Origin: Azospira inquinata
GTDB lineage: Bacteria > Pseudomonadota > Gammaproteobacteria > Burkholderiales > Rhodocyclaceae
DNA length: 64,000 nt
Assembly (NCBI RefSeq): GCF_018905915.1
Contig: NZ_CP064782.1
Location: forward strand, 372,001-436,000
Direction: 5' to 3'
Part shown: one piece after another, positions 26,920 through 36,640 of the stretch
Position numbering within the stretch: position 1 is the first letter of the stretch
Layout of the letters: every line of letters starts with the position of its first letter
Notes under the pieces: generated by a model
Told to the model about the DNA's origin: nothing
Databases searched by the model: none
The model's input: the letters and a program-made list of their open reading frames with translations, nothing else
Made by a program: the position numbers and the translations under genes

Positions 26920-29019
26920 CTAAAAATCCAGAGTCAGGCTGAGGAAAGCCCGGCGACTGTATTGGTTTTCGTAGAAAAATTCCTGATAGGCCCGATTGCC
27001 CATGTTCTGGATGGTCAGGGCCACCTCGCCACGGAAGACCGTATCCCGGAAACGCTTAGCCAGCTTGCCGTCCCAGCGGAAATAGCCGGGCAGGGCGTCC
27101 CCGTCGCTTAAAGGCCGCACCCGGTCCATATCGTAGCGGGACAGACTCAAGGTCCAATCCGTGCCCAGATCCTGGGCCACCAGCAGATTGGAGGTATGGC
27201 GGGGGGTAGATTCCCCGTAATTGAAATTACCGGTCACGGACTGGCCATTTACTTTGGTGTAGGCCCAGCTCCAGTAAATCCGGGTTTTCTCTCCCCAATA
27301 CCATTTCAGCTGGGCTTCCAGGGAACGCACGTCCGCCTCCCCGCCCCCCACGAAGGTCACCGCCTTGCCCGCGTCACTGCCCGGTCGGGCAAACAGGGCA
27401 TTGATGTAATCCACGGAGGAAGGCAAATAACGGGTGGTTTCGATGAGGTGGTCCAGATGGTCCAGGGAATACTTCAGGTCTAGGCTGCTGCGGGTGTTGA
27501 TTTCCCAGAGGTAGCCGATTTCCCGGGAATAGATATTTTCCGAATCCAGCCCCTGGGTGGTGCCGAAACTCAGGGCGGAGCAGGTGTTGCCCCGATGCAG
27601 GAAGCTGGGACAGGGGGTGAAGTCAATCTGGGAATGGACCGCCTCTTCCAGGATCACCGGGGAATGGGTGGCCTTACTCAGGCCCAGACGCACCGTCTGG
27701 CCGGGCAGAAAGCGGTAATTGGCAGCCAGCCGGGGGGAAGCGTGGGTGCCGTTATAGCTGTTGTTTTCCACCATGAGGCCCCCGTTCATCACCAGATCGT
27801 GCCAGGGCCGCCATTCCAGATTGGCGAACAGGTCGGACTGGTGGTAATTGCGGGAATCGGAGGTGCCCAGGTAAAGCCGGTCACTGACCCGATCCAGACG
27901 GAAACCGCCGCCCCACACCAGGCGGGTATTTTCCGTGGGGGCAAAGGTATGTTGCAGCTCGAAATCATCCCGCTCCGCCCAGCTGGATAGGGGGGCGTTG
28001 TAGGGGGCGGGCAGGGGCAGCATGCTTAGGCCCGGGTCCATGGAGGCAGTCTTGGAAACGTCCATGTCCAGGGAATCCCGGTTATGGTAGAAGCGCAGGG
28101 ACAGCTGGCGGTCTGGGCCATCGCTACGCTGCCATTTGAGCATGGCGTACTGACTCTGCAAGCGGTTTTCCCGCTCCGGGTTCAAGTTGCCCGAACCCGG
28201 GTCTTCCCGCACCCCGGCCTGATATTGACCCACAGACAGCCCCAGCTGGGCTTCCAGGGAATCCAGGTCATTGATCTGATATTCCCCCCGGAAGGCCAGG
28301 GTATTAATGTATTTGTCGTCGTGCCGGGGATAAACCGTACTCCGTCCCGGATCCTGATCCGGGGTATCCGTCACCCCTTTATCTTTGACGTAACCCAGGG
28401 TAATGCGATAGTCCAGATCCCCCTGGCGCCCGCCGTAACGGTAGGAACCGGTCAGGCCCGGGGTGCCCCCGGCCAGGGAAACATGCTGGCCCTGGGTGTC
28501 GGTGGCAGAGCGGGTGATGATATTGATCACCCCCAGGAAGGAATTGGCCCCATAGGCTGCTGAAGCCGGCCCCCGCACCACCTCGATACGCTCGATTTCA
28601 TCCAGGGTCACGGGCAGGGCGCTCCAGATGGGGCCGCCGAACAGGGGGGTGTAAATGGAACGGCCGTCCACCAGCACCTGCATGCGGCGGGAATAGGAAT
28701 CCGCCAGACCGTGGTAACTCACCGTGGCATTGGGGACGAAGGCTCCCTTGTCCGCACTGTTGCCCACATACATGCCGGGCACCAGACGCAGCACATCCGT
28801 AATATCCCAGGCCCCCGAATCCCGGATCATCTGCCGGTCAATCACGGTCATGGCCGCCGGGGCCTCACTCACCGGTTGCTCCAGGCGGGAAGCGGTGAGC
28901 ACCGTAGGCACATCCGCCAGCAGATCCTCCTCGGACAATCCACCCCCGTCTCCCTCTGCCCCATGGGCCAGGGAAGACAGGGCCAGCACCAACAGCGAAA
29001 GGGCTCCCGATTTATGCAT
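26920..29019 (-). CDS. TonB-dependent outer membrane receptor
   Basis: The 699-residue protein has a signal peptide (to about residue 20, LAHGAEG) and a TonB-box-like PTVLTASR segment. The plug domain (about 45-160) has MQVLVDGRSIYTPLFGG and IERIEVVRGPASAAYGAN. A beta-barrel follows, ending in the aromatic RRAFLSLTLDF expected of an outer membrane protein. Its closest general class is the iron-complex/cobalamin-type receptors, but the substrate cannot be read. A pair of Cys (CPSFLHRGNTC) in an extracellular loop may form a disulfide. It heads a three-gene minus-strand unit with a binding protein and a diguanylate cyclase, unlike typical siderophore loci with TonB-ExbBD or FecIR. Confidence 0.9.
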   Translation of the reverse strand: MHKSGALSLLVLALSSLAHGAEGDGGGLSEEDLLADVPTVLTASRLEQPVSEAPAAMTVIDRQMIRDSGAWDITDVLRLVPGMYVGNSADKGAFVPNATVSYHGLADSYSRRMQVLVDGRSIYTPLFGGPIWSALPVTLDEIERIEVVRGPASAAYGANSFLGVINIITRSATDTQGQHVSLAGGTPGLTGSYRYGGRQGDLDYRITLGYVKDKGVTDTPDQDPGRSTVYPRHDDKYINTLAFRGEYQINDLDSLEAQLGLSVGQYQAGVREDPGSGNLNPERENRLQSQYAMLKWQRSDGPDRQLSLRFYHNRDSLDMDVSKTASMDPGLSMLPLPAPYNAPLSSWAERDDFELQHTFAPTENTRLVWGGGFRLDRVSDRLYLGTSDSRNYHQSDLFANLEWRPWHDLVMNGGLMVENNSYNGTHASPRLAANYRFLPGQTVRLGLSKATHSPVILEEAVHSQIDFTPCPSFLHRGNTCSALSFGTTQGLDSENIYSREIGYLWEINTRSSLDLKYSLDHLDHLIETTRYLPSSVDYINALFARPGSDAGKAVTFVGGGEADVRSLEAQLKWYWGEKTRIYWSWAYTKVNGQSVTGNFNYGESTPRHTSNLLVAQDLGTDWTLSLSRYDMDRVRPLSDGDALPGYFRWDGKLAKRFRDTVFRGEVALTIQNMGNRAYQEFFYENQYSRRAFLSLTLDF

Positions 29020-29212
29020 TTGTCAATTATGTTCCATTTTTTGTCGCCGGCGGAAAATGCCCCATAGGCCTGTGGCGTAGGCCCTATCTCTCCCGGGATT
29101 TCCGACCGCTACTTTTAGCATATTTTAAAGTCCCGTCACAGGAAAAATCCCACCCCCGCCCTTCCACGGCCCCCATCCCCCTCCGCCACCGGGCCGATTA
29201 CAATAGGTCCCT

Positions 29213-30709
29213 ATGAACACTCAAAACTCCCTCCCCCTTTACCTGTCCCGGGAGTTGCGCCAAATCGAACAGGCGGCCCGGGAACTTCCCCTCATGCAGC
29301 GGGCTGGTCAGGCCGCCGCCAAGCTGGCGGCCAAGCTGGCCTTACCCGGACGGCCGATCCTGATTCTGGCCGGGCCGGGCAACAACGGTGGCGATGCCTG
29401 CGAAGTAGCCTGCCATTTAGTAGCCCAGGGCCAGGACGTGCGCCTGGTGTTGAGCGCCCCGGAGGCCAACCTGCCAGCCCAGGCGGCGGCCGCCCTGGCC
29501 CGCAGCAAGGAAGCCGGCGTGCGCCCCCTAGGCACCATTCCCCAGGGTCAGCACTGGGGGCTGATTGTGGATGGCCTGTTCGGCATCGGCCTGGGCCGGG
29601 CCATAGAAGGGGACCATGCCCGCCTGATTGAGAGTGCCAATACCCTGGCGGAGCAGCACGCCTGCCCCCTCCTGGCCCTGGACTGCCCCTCGGGCCTGGA
29701 CAGCGACCGAGGCGTACTGCGGGGCGCCGCCATCCGGGCCAGCCACACCCTCACCTTCATCGCCGCCAAGCCGGGCTTGCTCACCCTGGACGGGCCGGAT
29801 CAGGTGGGGCGGCTGGAGGTGGATAGTCTGGAACTGAATCCGGAAGCCATTACCGCCCCCTCGGGCCGGAGTATCGCCCGAGATCTGTTCGCCCATCGCC
29901 TCCATCCCCGCCAGGCCAACAGCCACAAGGGCAGCTACGGCTCCGTGGGCATTCTGGGGGGCGGGGAAAGCATGGTGGGAGCGGCCATCCTGGCTGGCCG
30001 GGCCGCCCTCAAACTAGGCGCCGGGCGGGTCTATCTGGGCCTCCTGGCCCCCAGTCGTCCGGCTTTCGACCCGGCCCAGCCCGAGCTCATGCTGCGCAGT
30101 CCGGAAGCTCTTTTTGCCGCCCCCCTCACCGCCCTAGCCTGTGGCCCGGGCCTGTCCATGGCCCCCGCCGCCCAGCCCTGGGTGGAAAAGGCAGTGGCCA
30201 CGGACCTGCCCCTGGTGCTGGATGCGGATGCCCTCAATCTCCTGGCGGAAGACGAGCCCCTGGCCGCCGCCTGCGCCGCCCGCCAGGCCCCCACCCTGAT
30301 GACCCCCCATCCGGCGGAAGCAGCCCGGCTGGAAAGCTGCGGCGTGGCGGAAATCCAGCAGGACCGGATCGGCGCCGCCCGCTCCCTGGCCGCCCGGCTC
30401 AATGCCTGGGTGGCCCTGAAAGGGGTGGGCACGGTGGTAGCCGCCCCGGACGGCCGTTGGTGGATCAACACCAGCGGCAACCCGGGTATGGCCTCCGCGG
30501 GCCAAGGGGACGTGCTCACCGGCCTCACCGTGGCCTTCCTGGCCCAGGGCTGGGAGGCAGAAGCCGCCCTGCTGGCCGCCGTGTATCTCCACGGCAAGGC
30601 GGGGGATGCCCTGGTACGGCGTAACATCGGCCCGGCGGGCCTCACCGCCGGGGAAACGGGGGATGAAGCCCGCCGGGTCTTCAACCGCTGGCTGTCCGGC
30701 CCCCGCTAA
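29213..30709 (+). CDS. nnr: bifunctional NAD(P)HX epimerase / ADP-dependent dehydratase
   Basis: This 498-residue protein repairs hydrated NAD(P)H. The N-terminal YjeF_N half (about 1-215) epimerises R-NAD(P)HX and contains GPGNNGGDACEVA and LDCPSGLDSDRG. The C-terminal carbohydrate-kinase-like half (about 225-495) removes water from S-NAD(P)HX using ADP, and shows KGSYGSVGILGGGESM and NPGMASAGQGDVLTG with the catalytic Asp. Both halves look intact and the length is normal. The ATG at 29213 lies after a 193-base gap divergent from the TonB receptor. Confidence 0.95.
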   Translation: MNTQNSLPLYLSRELRQIEQAARELPLMQRAGQAAAKLAAKLALPGRPILILAGPGNNGGDACEVACHLVAQGQDVRLVLSAPEANLPAQAAAALARSKEAGVRPLGTIPQGQHWGLIVDGLFGIGLGRAIEGDHARLIESANTLAEQHACPLLALDCPSGLDSDRGVLRGAAIRASHTLTFIAAKPGLLTLDGPDQVGRLEVDSLELNPEAITAPSGRSIARDLFAHRLHPRQANSHKGSYGSVGILGGGESMVGAAILAGRAALKLGAGRVYLGLLAPSRPAFDPAQPELMLRSPEALFAAPLTALACGPGLSMAPAAQPWVEKAVATDLPLVLDADALNLLAEDEPLAAACAARQAPTLMTPHPAEAARLESCGVAEIQQDRIGAARSLAARLNAWVALKGVGTVVAAPDGRWWINTSGNPGMASAGQGDVLTGLTVAFLAQGWEAEAALLAAVYLHGKAGDALVRRNIGPAGLTAGETGDEARRVFNRWLSGPR

Positions 30710-30796
30710 CTCCAGCACCAGGGGCCCCAGCCCCCAGCGCAGCACCCATAATTAAAACCAGCCCCGGCACCGGATGCCGGGGTATCTCCCCGACCC

Positions 30797-31675
30797 ATGA
30801 CCTCTTCCAAGCCCCTGCGCGGCGTCTGCCTCATTCTCGCCGCCGTGTTTTTCTTCGCCCTCCTGGACGCCACCACCAAGCAACTGGCCAAGACCTATCC
30901 GGTGACCTTCATCGCCTGGGCCCGCTACCTGCTCCACGGCCTGCTCATGGCCATCATTCTGGGACCCCGCATGGGGCGGCGCCTGGTGCTCACCGCCCGG
31001 CCCGGCCTCAATGTGCTGCGCTCCCTGATGCTGGTGGGCACCACCTGCTTCGCCATCGCCGCCTTTCGCACCATGCCCCTGGCGGAAACCTCTTCGGTCA
31101 TCAACATCTCTCCCCTGCTGGTGGCTCTCCTGGCCGGGCCCTGGCTCGGGGAAAAGGTGGATCGGGGCCACTGGCTGGCCTCCGCCGCCGGCTTTCTCGG
31201 AGTCCTGCTCATTGCCCTACCCACCGGTCACGGCGCCCCCCAGTTCAACGCCCTGGGCCTTGGCTTTGCCCTGCTGGCGGCGGTGAGCAACACCTTTTAC
31301 CAGATGTTCACCCGCCAGCTTTCCGCTACGGAAAACACCCTGACCATGCTGTTCTACAGCGCTCTGGTGGGGTTTTTCGCCATGACCCTGACCCTGCCCT
31401 GGGCCGGCCCCATCCACGCCCCCCAGGGCAATGAGGCCTGGCTCATCGCCGCCACCGGGGTACTGGGGGCCCTGGGCCACTTTCTCCTCACCGCGGCCTT
31501 CCGCTACGCCCCGGCCTCGGTGATTTCCCCTTTTCTCTACGTGCAACTGGCCTGGGCCACCCTGCTGGGCTGGCTGTTCTTCCACCATCTGCCCCCCTGG
31601 AGCGCCGCCGCTGGGATGGTGGTAATTGCCGCCAGCGGCCTCTGGCTGGCCCTACGCCCCCGGGCCAAGCCCTAG
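30797..31675 (+). CDS. DMT superfamily EamA transporter
   Basis: The 292-residue protein has about ten membrane segments in two EamA repeats (start CLILAAVFFFALLDATTKQL; second repeat from about residue 150, LGFALLAAVSNTFYQM). It is a drug/metabolite exporter or metabolite permease of the RhaT/EamA type; the substrate is not readable. The short N-terminal tail is basic, as expected for a cytoplasmic N-terminus. It follows nnr by 87 bases and converges with the glutamate-synthase-like gene, overlapping it by 4 bases at the stops. Confidence 0.9.
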   Translation: MTSSKPLRGVCLILAAVFFFALLDATTKQLAKTYPVTFIAWARYLLHGLLMAIILGPRMGRRLVLTARPGLNVLRSLMLVGTTCFAIAAFRTMPLAETSSVINISPLLVALLAGPWLGEKVDRGHWLASAAGFLGVLLIALPTGHGAPQFNALGLGFALLAAVSNTFYQMFTRQLSATENTLTMLFYSALVGFFAMTLTLPWAGPIHAPQGNEAWLIAATGVLGALGHFLLTAAFRYAPASVISPFLYVQLAWATLLGWLFFHHLPPWSAAAGMVVIAASGLWLALRPRAKP

Positions 31676-33162
31676 ACCGGCACGGTAAGGGGATAGGGGT
31701 AGAGGGAACTCAAGGCCACGCTGTCCCCGTTGGGCTGGACCAGGCGCACATGCTGGCGGCGGAATTCCCGGGCATGGTGCAGGCCGCAGGCGTGGGCGAT
31801 CATGTCAATTTCCTGGCCCATGTTGCGGCAATAGGCGGCCACCCGCTCCGCCTTATCCTCCACCACCAAGCCCCGCTGGAGCCGGGGATCGTGGGTGGTA
31901 ATACCCGTGGGGCAGGTATTGCTGTGGCAGCGCAGGGCCTGGATGCAGCCCAGGGCAAACATGAAGCCCCGGGCCGTATTGACGAAATCCGCCCCGCAGG
32001 CCAGGGCCCAGGCCACCTTGGCCGGGGTCACCAGCTTACCGGCGGCAATGACCCGGATGCGCTCCTTCAGACCCGCCTCCATCAGGGCATCCACGGCCCG
32101 GGGCAGGCCTTCCATGATGGACAGGGACATATGGTCCGCCAGAGCCTGGGGCGCCGCCCCCGAGCCCCCTTCCCCCCCGTCGATGGCAAGAAAATCCGGC
32201 GCGCTGTGTAGGCCCCGGCGCTGCACCGCTTCCCCCAGGAGATGGAGGAATTCCCAGCCGCCAATGGCGGTCTTCACCCCCACCGGTTTGCCCGTCGCCT
32301 CCCGCACCCGCTCCACCATGTCCAATAGCTGGTCCATGGTGGCGATATCCCGATGCCGGTTGGGGGAAAGGGAATCCTGCCCCACTGCAATGCCCCGAAT
32401 GGCGGCGATTTCCGGGGTCACCTTAGCCCCCAGCAAAACGCCCCCCTTGCCTGGCTTGGCCCCCTGGGAAAGCTTGATTTCAAAGGCTCGCACCGTCTCG
32501 TGGGCGGCCAGCTGGCGCAGTTTTTCCAAGGACAGGCTGCCATCTTCGTTGCGGCAGCCGTATTTGGCCGTGCCAATCTGGAAAATGATGTCGCCGCCCC
32601 CTTCCAGATGATAGGGAGACAGGCCCCCTTCCCCCGTATCCATCCAGCACCCGGCCTGGGCTGCGCCCCGGGACAGGGCCTGCACCGCCGGTTTGGAAAT
32701 GGCGCCGAAACTCATGCCGCTGATATTCAACGGGGAGCGGGCGGTGAAAGGCTGTTGGCACCAGCCCTCCCCAATAATCAGGGGCGGGGTGGGCAGCTTG
32801 TCCTCCTCCAGCACCGGAAAGGGGGCGTTGACGAAAAGGATGGCCCCCGTCTGCTGCAAATCGTAGGTGGAGCCGAAACCCAGCATGCCCCCTTCGTTTT
32901 TGGCCAGACGATAAACCCAGCGCCGGGTAGCCCGGTCGAAAGGACGCTCTTCCCGGTCGTTAAGGAAGAAATACTGGCGGAAATATTCCCCCAGGCGCTC
33001 GAAGAAGTAGCGCAGATGGCCGATCACCGGGTAATTGCGCAGCACCGTATGGCGTTTCTGGGTAATGTCCTGCACATACCAGTAGACCACCCAGAACAAC
33101 AGGCCAAAGGCCAGCAATACCCCCAGTCCTACCCACAGCACCTGTAGCCAGACCATCACCAT
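31672..33162 (-). CDS. FMN-binding glutamate synthase family protein
   Basis: This 496-residue protein has an N-terminal membrane helix (about 8-28) and the FMN-binding catalytic domain of glutamate synthase. Visible motifs include GSTYDLQQ, the ISGMSFGAIS segment, GEGGLSPYH and IDGGEGGSGAAPQAL. The Fe-S cysteines are represented by CIQALRCHSNTCPTG. No glutaminase domain or small subunit is present, so it may be a stand-alone flavoprotein oxidoreductase rather than GOGAT. GGAGGT is close to the ATG at 33162; a second ATG two codons later has better spacing and may be used instead. Confidence 0.9.
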   Translation of the reverse strand: MVMVWLQVLWVGLGVLLAFGLLFWVVYWYVQDITQKRHTVLRNYPVIGHLRYFFERLGEYFRQYFFLNDREERPFDRATRRWVYRLAKNEGGMLGFGSTYDLQQTGAILFVNAPFPVLEEDKLPTPPLIIGEGWCQQPFTARSPLNISGMSFGAISKPAVQALSRGAAQAGCWMDTGEGGLSPYHLEGGGDIIFQIGTAKYGCRNEDGSLSLEKLRQLAAHETVRAFEIKLSQGAKPGKGGVLLGAKVTPEIAAIRGIAVGQDSLSPNRHRDIATMDQLLDMVERVREATGKPVGVKTAIGGWEFLHLLGEAVQRRGLHSAPDFLAIDGGEGGSGAAPQALADHMSLSIMEGLPRAVDALMEAGLKERIRVIAAGKLVTPAKVAWALACGADFVNTARGFMFALGCIQALRCHSNTCPTGITTHDPRLQRGLVVEDKAERVAAYCRNMGQEIDMIAHACGLHHAREFRRQHVRLVQPNGDSVALSSLYPYPLTVPV

Positions 33163-33232
33163 GTGACCTCCCCCGGCCTGCGGCCGATGCTAGAATGCGC
33201 TCCCAGCCAATCTAGCATGACGAAAGACCGCC

Positions 33233-34093
33233 GTGGAACTGATCCTGCCCCCTGCCGCTGAAATTGATCGCAATGTGGATGCCGCCCTGGCCGAAGATGT
33301 GGGAGCCGGGGATTTGACCGCCCAGCTCATTCCCGCCGGGCAGATGGGCAAAGCCACGGTTATCTCCCGGGAACCGGCGGTACTGGCCGGAGCCCCTTGG
33401 TTCAACAAGGCTTTCCGCCGGGTCAGCGAAAATGTGACCCTGCACTGGCACGTCAAGGACGGGGAGCGGGTGGCCCCCAATCAGCTGCTGTGCGAAATCA
33501 CCGGCCCGGCCCGGGCCCTGCTCACGGCGGAGCGCACCGGCCTCAACTTTCTCCAGCTCCTCTCCGGCGTGGCCACCCACACCCGCCAGTTCGTGGATGC
33601 GGTGGCGGGCACCCGGGCGCGCATCGTGGATACCCGGAAGACCCTGCCGGGCCTGCGTCTGGCGGAAAAATACGCGGTCACCTGCGGCGGCGGCGCCAAT
33701 CACCGCATCGGCCTCTACGACGCCATTCTCATCAAAGAAAACCACATTCTGGCCGCCGGCAGCATTACCGCCGCCCTGGCCGCGGCCCGCAACACGGCGG
33801 CTGCCGCCGGGGAGCGCTGCACCTTCATTCAGGTGGAAGTGGAAAGCCTGGGGGAACTGGACGAAGCCCTGGCGGCGGGCGCCACCATGGTGCTGCTGGA
33901 CAACATGAGCCTGGACGACATGGCCGAAGCCGCCCGACGCAATCAGGGCCGGGCCGTGCTGGAAGCCTCCGGCGGGGTCAATCTGGACACGGTGCGGGCC
34001 ATCGCGGAAACCGGGGTGGACCGGATTTCCATCGGCAGCCTGACCAAGGATGTGCGGGCCCTGGATTTGTCCATGCGCTTCAAAGCGGACTGA
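33233..34093 (+). CDS. nadC: nicotinate-nucleotide pyrophosphorylase NadC
   Basis: NadC (quinolinate phosphoribosyltransferase) makes nicotinic acid mononucleotide from quinolinate and PRPP in de novo NAD synthesis. The 286-residue protein has the type II fold landmarks: [50 protein letters not shown], and [20 protein letters not shown]. Translation starts at GTG 33233; an ATG at 33217 is out of frame. It is divergent from the glutamate-synthase-like gene and is followed by its own terminator. nadA and nadB are not in the window. Confidence 0.97.
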   Translation: MELILPPAAEIDRNVDAALAEDVGAGDLTAQLIPAGQMGKATVISREPAVLAGAPWFNKAFRRVSENVTLHWHVKDGERVAPNQLLCEITGPARALLTAERTGLNFLQLLSGVATHTRQFVDAVAGTRARIVDTRKTLPGLRLAEKYAVTCGGGANHRIGLYDAILIKENHILAAGSITAALAAARNTAAAAGERCTFIQVEVESLGELDEALAAGATMVLLDNMSLDDMAEAARRNQGRAVLEASGGVNLDTVRAIAETGVDRISIGSLTKDVRALDLSMRFKAD

Positions 34094-34205
34094 GCTGGCT
34101 CTGGGGTCGAGGGCCAGCTTCGGGCCCCCCCCAGCGCTCCCGCCCCATCGCCTCAACGGCAGTGGGACGGCCTACAGGTGTAGGTACAGGCTGAGACAAA
34201 AATTC

Positions 34206-34229
34206 AGGCCGGGATTGCCCGGCCTTTTT
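34206..34229 (+). terminator. intrinsic terminator after nadC
   Basis: The stem AGGCCGGG/CCCGGCCT (34206-34213 with 34218-34225) has a 4-base loop and is followed directly by a T run. It lies 113 bases after the nadC stop. Confidence 0.88.
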
Positions 34230-34286
34230 CTTGCCGGCTTTTCCCTTGTTCCTTAGAGGAAAAACCGGCCCCTGTCCGCCCGCCGG

Positions 34287-34910
34287 TTAGTCCGCCGGGC
34301 GACGGGCCACCAGATCGATAAGGGCGGAACGGCCCCGGTGAGCTTCCCCTTCCTGCATTAGGGTTTCATATTCCCGCAGTTCCTCGATCTCCAGGCTGGC
34401 AAAGGACTCACGGAGCAGCTCGCCGGTGTAGAGGTTTTCCACCGCCTTGGGGCCGCCGGTGCCGTATACCAGCTGTTTCGGGGTGTAGCCGTGGAGCAGC
34501 AGGCGCCCCCCCGGTTTGAGGGCCTTCACCATGCCCCGGAACAGCCGTTCCCGTTCCGCCGGGGCGGCAAACTGGATGAACATGGCCACCACGAAGTCAT
34601 AGGCGCCTTCCGGCCACTCCCAATTGAGGGTGTCGGCCACCAGAAAGTCCACGGCCACATGGCGTCCCGCCGCCAGTTTGCGGGCCTTTTCCACGGCCAC
34701 GGGGGAAATTTCCACGGCGGTCACATTGAGCCCCTGCTCCGCCAGCCAGACACTGTTGCGCCCTTCCCCATCGGCCACGGACAGGGCGCTCTGGCCCACT
34801 TCCAAAAGATGGCTGTGGGCGGAAAGGAAACGGGTAGGAGCGGTGCCGAACAGGTAATCTTCCCCGGCGGCCCGAAAACGTTCGCTCCAGAAAGCTTCAT
34901 GTTGATTCAT
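34287..34910 (-). CDS. class I SAM-dependent methyltransferase (TehB-like)
   Basis: The 207-residue protein has a Rossmann methyltransferase core. It starts NQHEAFWSERF, has the motif ALSVADGEGRNSVWLAEQG for SAM binding, then VTAVEISPVAVEKARKLA and the DTLNWEWP acidic motif, and ends in a RLLLHGYTPKQL strand-helix. It resembles the tellurite-resistance TehB / thiopurine methyltransferase-like group, which methylates small molecules; the substrate is unknown. The ATG at 34910 is preceded by GGGAG at 5 bases and is preferred over one eight codons upstream. It is a single gene just downstream of the thrC terminator. Confidence 0.9.
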   Translation of the reverse strand: MNQHEAFWSERFRAAGEDYLFGTAPTRFLSAHSHLLEVGQSALSVADGEGRNSVWLAEQGLNVTAVEISPVAVEKARKLAAGRHVAVDFLVADTLNWEWPEGAYDFVVAMFIQFAAPAERERLFRGMVKALKPGGRLLLHGYTPKQLVYGTGGPKAVENLYTGELLRESFASLEIEELREYETLMQEGEAHRGRSALIDLVARRPAD

Positions 34911-34935
34911 GGGAACTCCCAACTTGAAACCCAAG

Positions 34936-34960
34936 AAAAAGGGGCGCGGAAACGCGCCCC
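34936..34960 (-). terminator. intrinsic terminator after thrC
   Basis: On the minus strand an 8-base-pair GGGGCGCG/CGCGCCCC stem with a 4-base loop is followed by a T run (A run at 34936-34940 on the plus strand). It lies 25 bases past the thrC stop. Confidence 0.9.
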
Positions 34961-34985
34961 TGGGAATGTCGCTCCTGCCGTCGGA

Positions 34986-36440
34986 TCAGGCTCCGGCGTT
35001 GGCAGCGATATAGGCTTTGACCGCCGCCGCATCCGGGTCCATGGACTGGACCCGTTGGGGCAGCAGTTCCAGACCGGCCAGCTTGGCGGGAATATCCGGG
35101 TCCCGGTTCAGGGCTTCCCGGATGGTGTCAGCGAATTTGGCGGCCTGGGCGGTTTCCAGCACCACGGTGGGAATTTCCACCGCCCGGTGATCCCGGGCCA
35201 CCTTGAGGCCGTCCGCCGTGTGGGTGTCGATGAGCACGTTGTAGCGCTTCCAGGCATCCCGAATGGTGGCCAGCCGGTCCGGGTGGCGGCTGGAGCCGGA
35301 CACCATGCGGTAGTCGGCCAGGGCGTACCAGGGCTCCGTCCCCTTCAGGTCGAAACTGCCCCCCTTGTCCACCTCGGCCCAGAGTTCCCGCACCATGGCC
35401 GGGTCCCGGCCCACCAGGTCGAAGACGAAGCGTTCGAAATTGGAGGCCTTGGAAATATCCATGGAGGGGCTGGAGGTGACCACGGTTTCATCCAGACGGC
35501 GGGGCCGGTAAACCCCGGTGCGGAAGAATTCGTCCAGCACATCGTTTTCGTTGGTAGCCAGAATCAGCTTGCCGATGGGCAGGCCCATTTGACGGGCGAT
35601 GTGGCCAGCGCAGATATTGCCGAAGTTACCTGAGGGCACGGCAAAGGCCACCCGCTGGTCATTGCGCTCGGTGGCGGCGAAATAGCCCTTGAAGTAATAG
35701 ACCACCTGAGCGGCAACCCGGGCCCAGTTGATGGAATTCACCGCACCGATCTTGTACTTGGCCTTGAATTCGGCGTCGTTGGACACGGCTTTGACGATGT
35801 CCTGGGCTTCGTCGAACATGCCGCCCCGGATGGCGATATTGAAGATGTTGGCATCCTGAAGGGAGTACATCTGGGCCCGTTGGAAGGCGCTCATCTTGCC
35901 TTCCGGGGAAAGCATGAAGACCCGCACCCCCTTCTTGCCCCGCATGGCGTATTCGGCGGCGGAACCCGTGTCCCCGGAGGTAGCCCCCAGGATATTCAGG
36001 GTTTCGCCCCGCTTGGCCAGCACGTATTCAAAAAGATTGCCCAGGAGCTGCATGGCCATGTCTTTGAAAGCCAAGGTCGGGCCATTGGACAGTTCCAGCA
36101 GGGCCAGACCGCCCCGCCCGTTCTGATTGGGTTCCAGCCAGCGCAGGGGCACGATCTCCTGGGCATTCTCCCCTTCCCGCACGTTGCAATAGACTTCCGG
36201 GGTATAGGTCTTGAGACAGATGGCGTGAAGGTCTTCCGCCGGAATGTCGTCAATGAACTTGGAGAGAATGCGGAAGGCCAGCTCCCCATAGGGCAGGGTC
36301 CGCCATTCCTCCATCTCCGCCCGGGTCACCCGGGGGTAGGTTTCCGGCAGATAGAGGCCCCCATCGGGAGCCAGACCGCCTAGCAGGATGTCACAGAAGG
36401 GAAGAGCCGGCGCAAGGCCGCGAGTGGAAATGTAGCGCAT
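34986..36440 (-). CDS. thrC: threonine synthase ThrC
   Basis: ThrC converts O-phosphohomoserine to threonine. The 484-residue PLP enzyme starts MRYISTRGLAPALPF, has the PLP lysine in NGPTLAFKDMAMQLLG, the phosphate-binding loop in LGATSGDTGSAAEYAM, and ends with a long C-terminal domain. The ATG at 36440 is preferred over a TTG 33 bases upstream because MRYIST is the usual N-terminus. It follows hom in the same direction, but a hairpin with a T run in the 200-base gap suggests partly separate control. Confidence 0.97.
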   Translation of the reverse strand: MRYISTRGLAPALPFCDILLGGLAPDGGLYLPETYPRVTRAEMEEWRTLPYGELAFRILSKFIDDIPAEDLHAICLKTYTPEVYCNVREGENAQEIVPLRWLEPNQNGRGGLALLELSNGPTLAFKDMAMQLLGNLFEYVLAKRGETLNILGATSGDTGSAAEYAMRGKKGVRVFMLSPEGKMSAFQRAQMYSLQDANIFNIAIRGGMFDEAQDIVKAVSNDAEFKAKYKIGAVNSINWARVAAQVVYYFKGYFAATERNDQRVAFAVPSGNFGNICAGHIARQMGLPIGKLILATNENDVLDEFFRTGVYRPRRLDETVVTSSPSMDISKASNFERFVFDLVGRDPAMVRELWAEVDKGGSFDLKGTEPWYALADYRMVSGSSRHPDRLATIRDAWKRYNVLIDTHTADGLKVARDHRAVEIPTVVLETAQAAKFADTIREALNRDPDIPAKLAGLELLPQRVQSMDPDAAAVKAYIAANAGA

Positions 36441-36585
36441 GGGAAAAATCGGAGGGTTCAAAGACTTGAGCAAGGGCGGAAGGATACCACGCCGCCCCCC
36501 CGGACGCCGAGGCTTGGAGGACGGTCACGCCCCAAGCCCTGGCAAGGACATGAAAAAGCGGGGAAATCCCGGCGCCAAGGGCCCC

Positions 36586-36614
36586 AAAGAAAAGCCCCCG
36601 CACCGGGCGGGGGC
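36586..36614 (-). terminator. intrinsic terminator between hom and thrC
   Basis: On the minus strand the stem GCCCCCGC/GCGGGGGC with a 5-base loop is followed by TTTTCTTT. It lies 27-55 bases after the hom stop and would reduce readthrough into thrC. Confidence 0.8.
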
Positions 36615-36640
36615 ATCTGGGAAGGAGCGATGACGACCGC

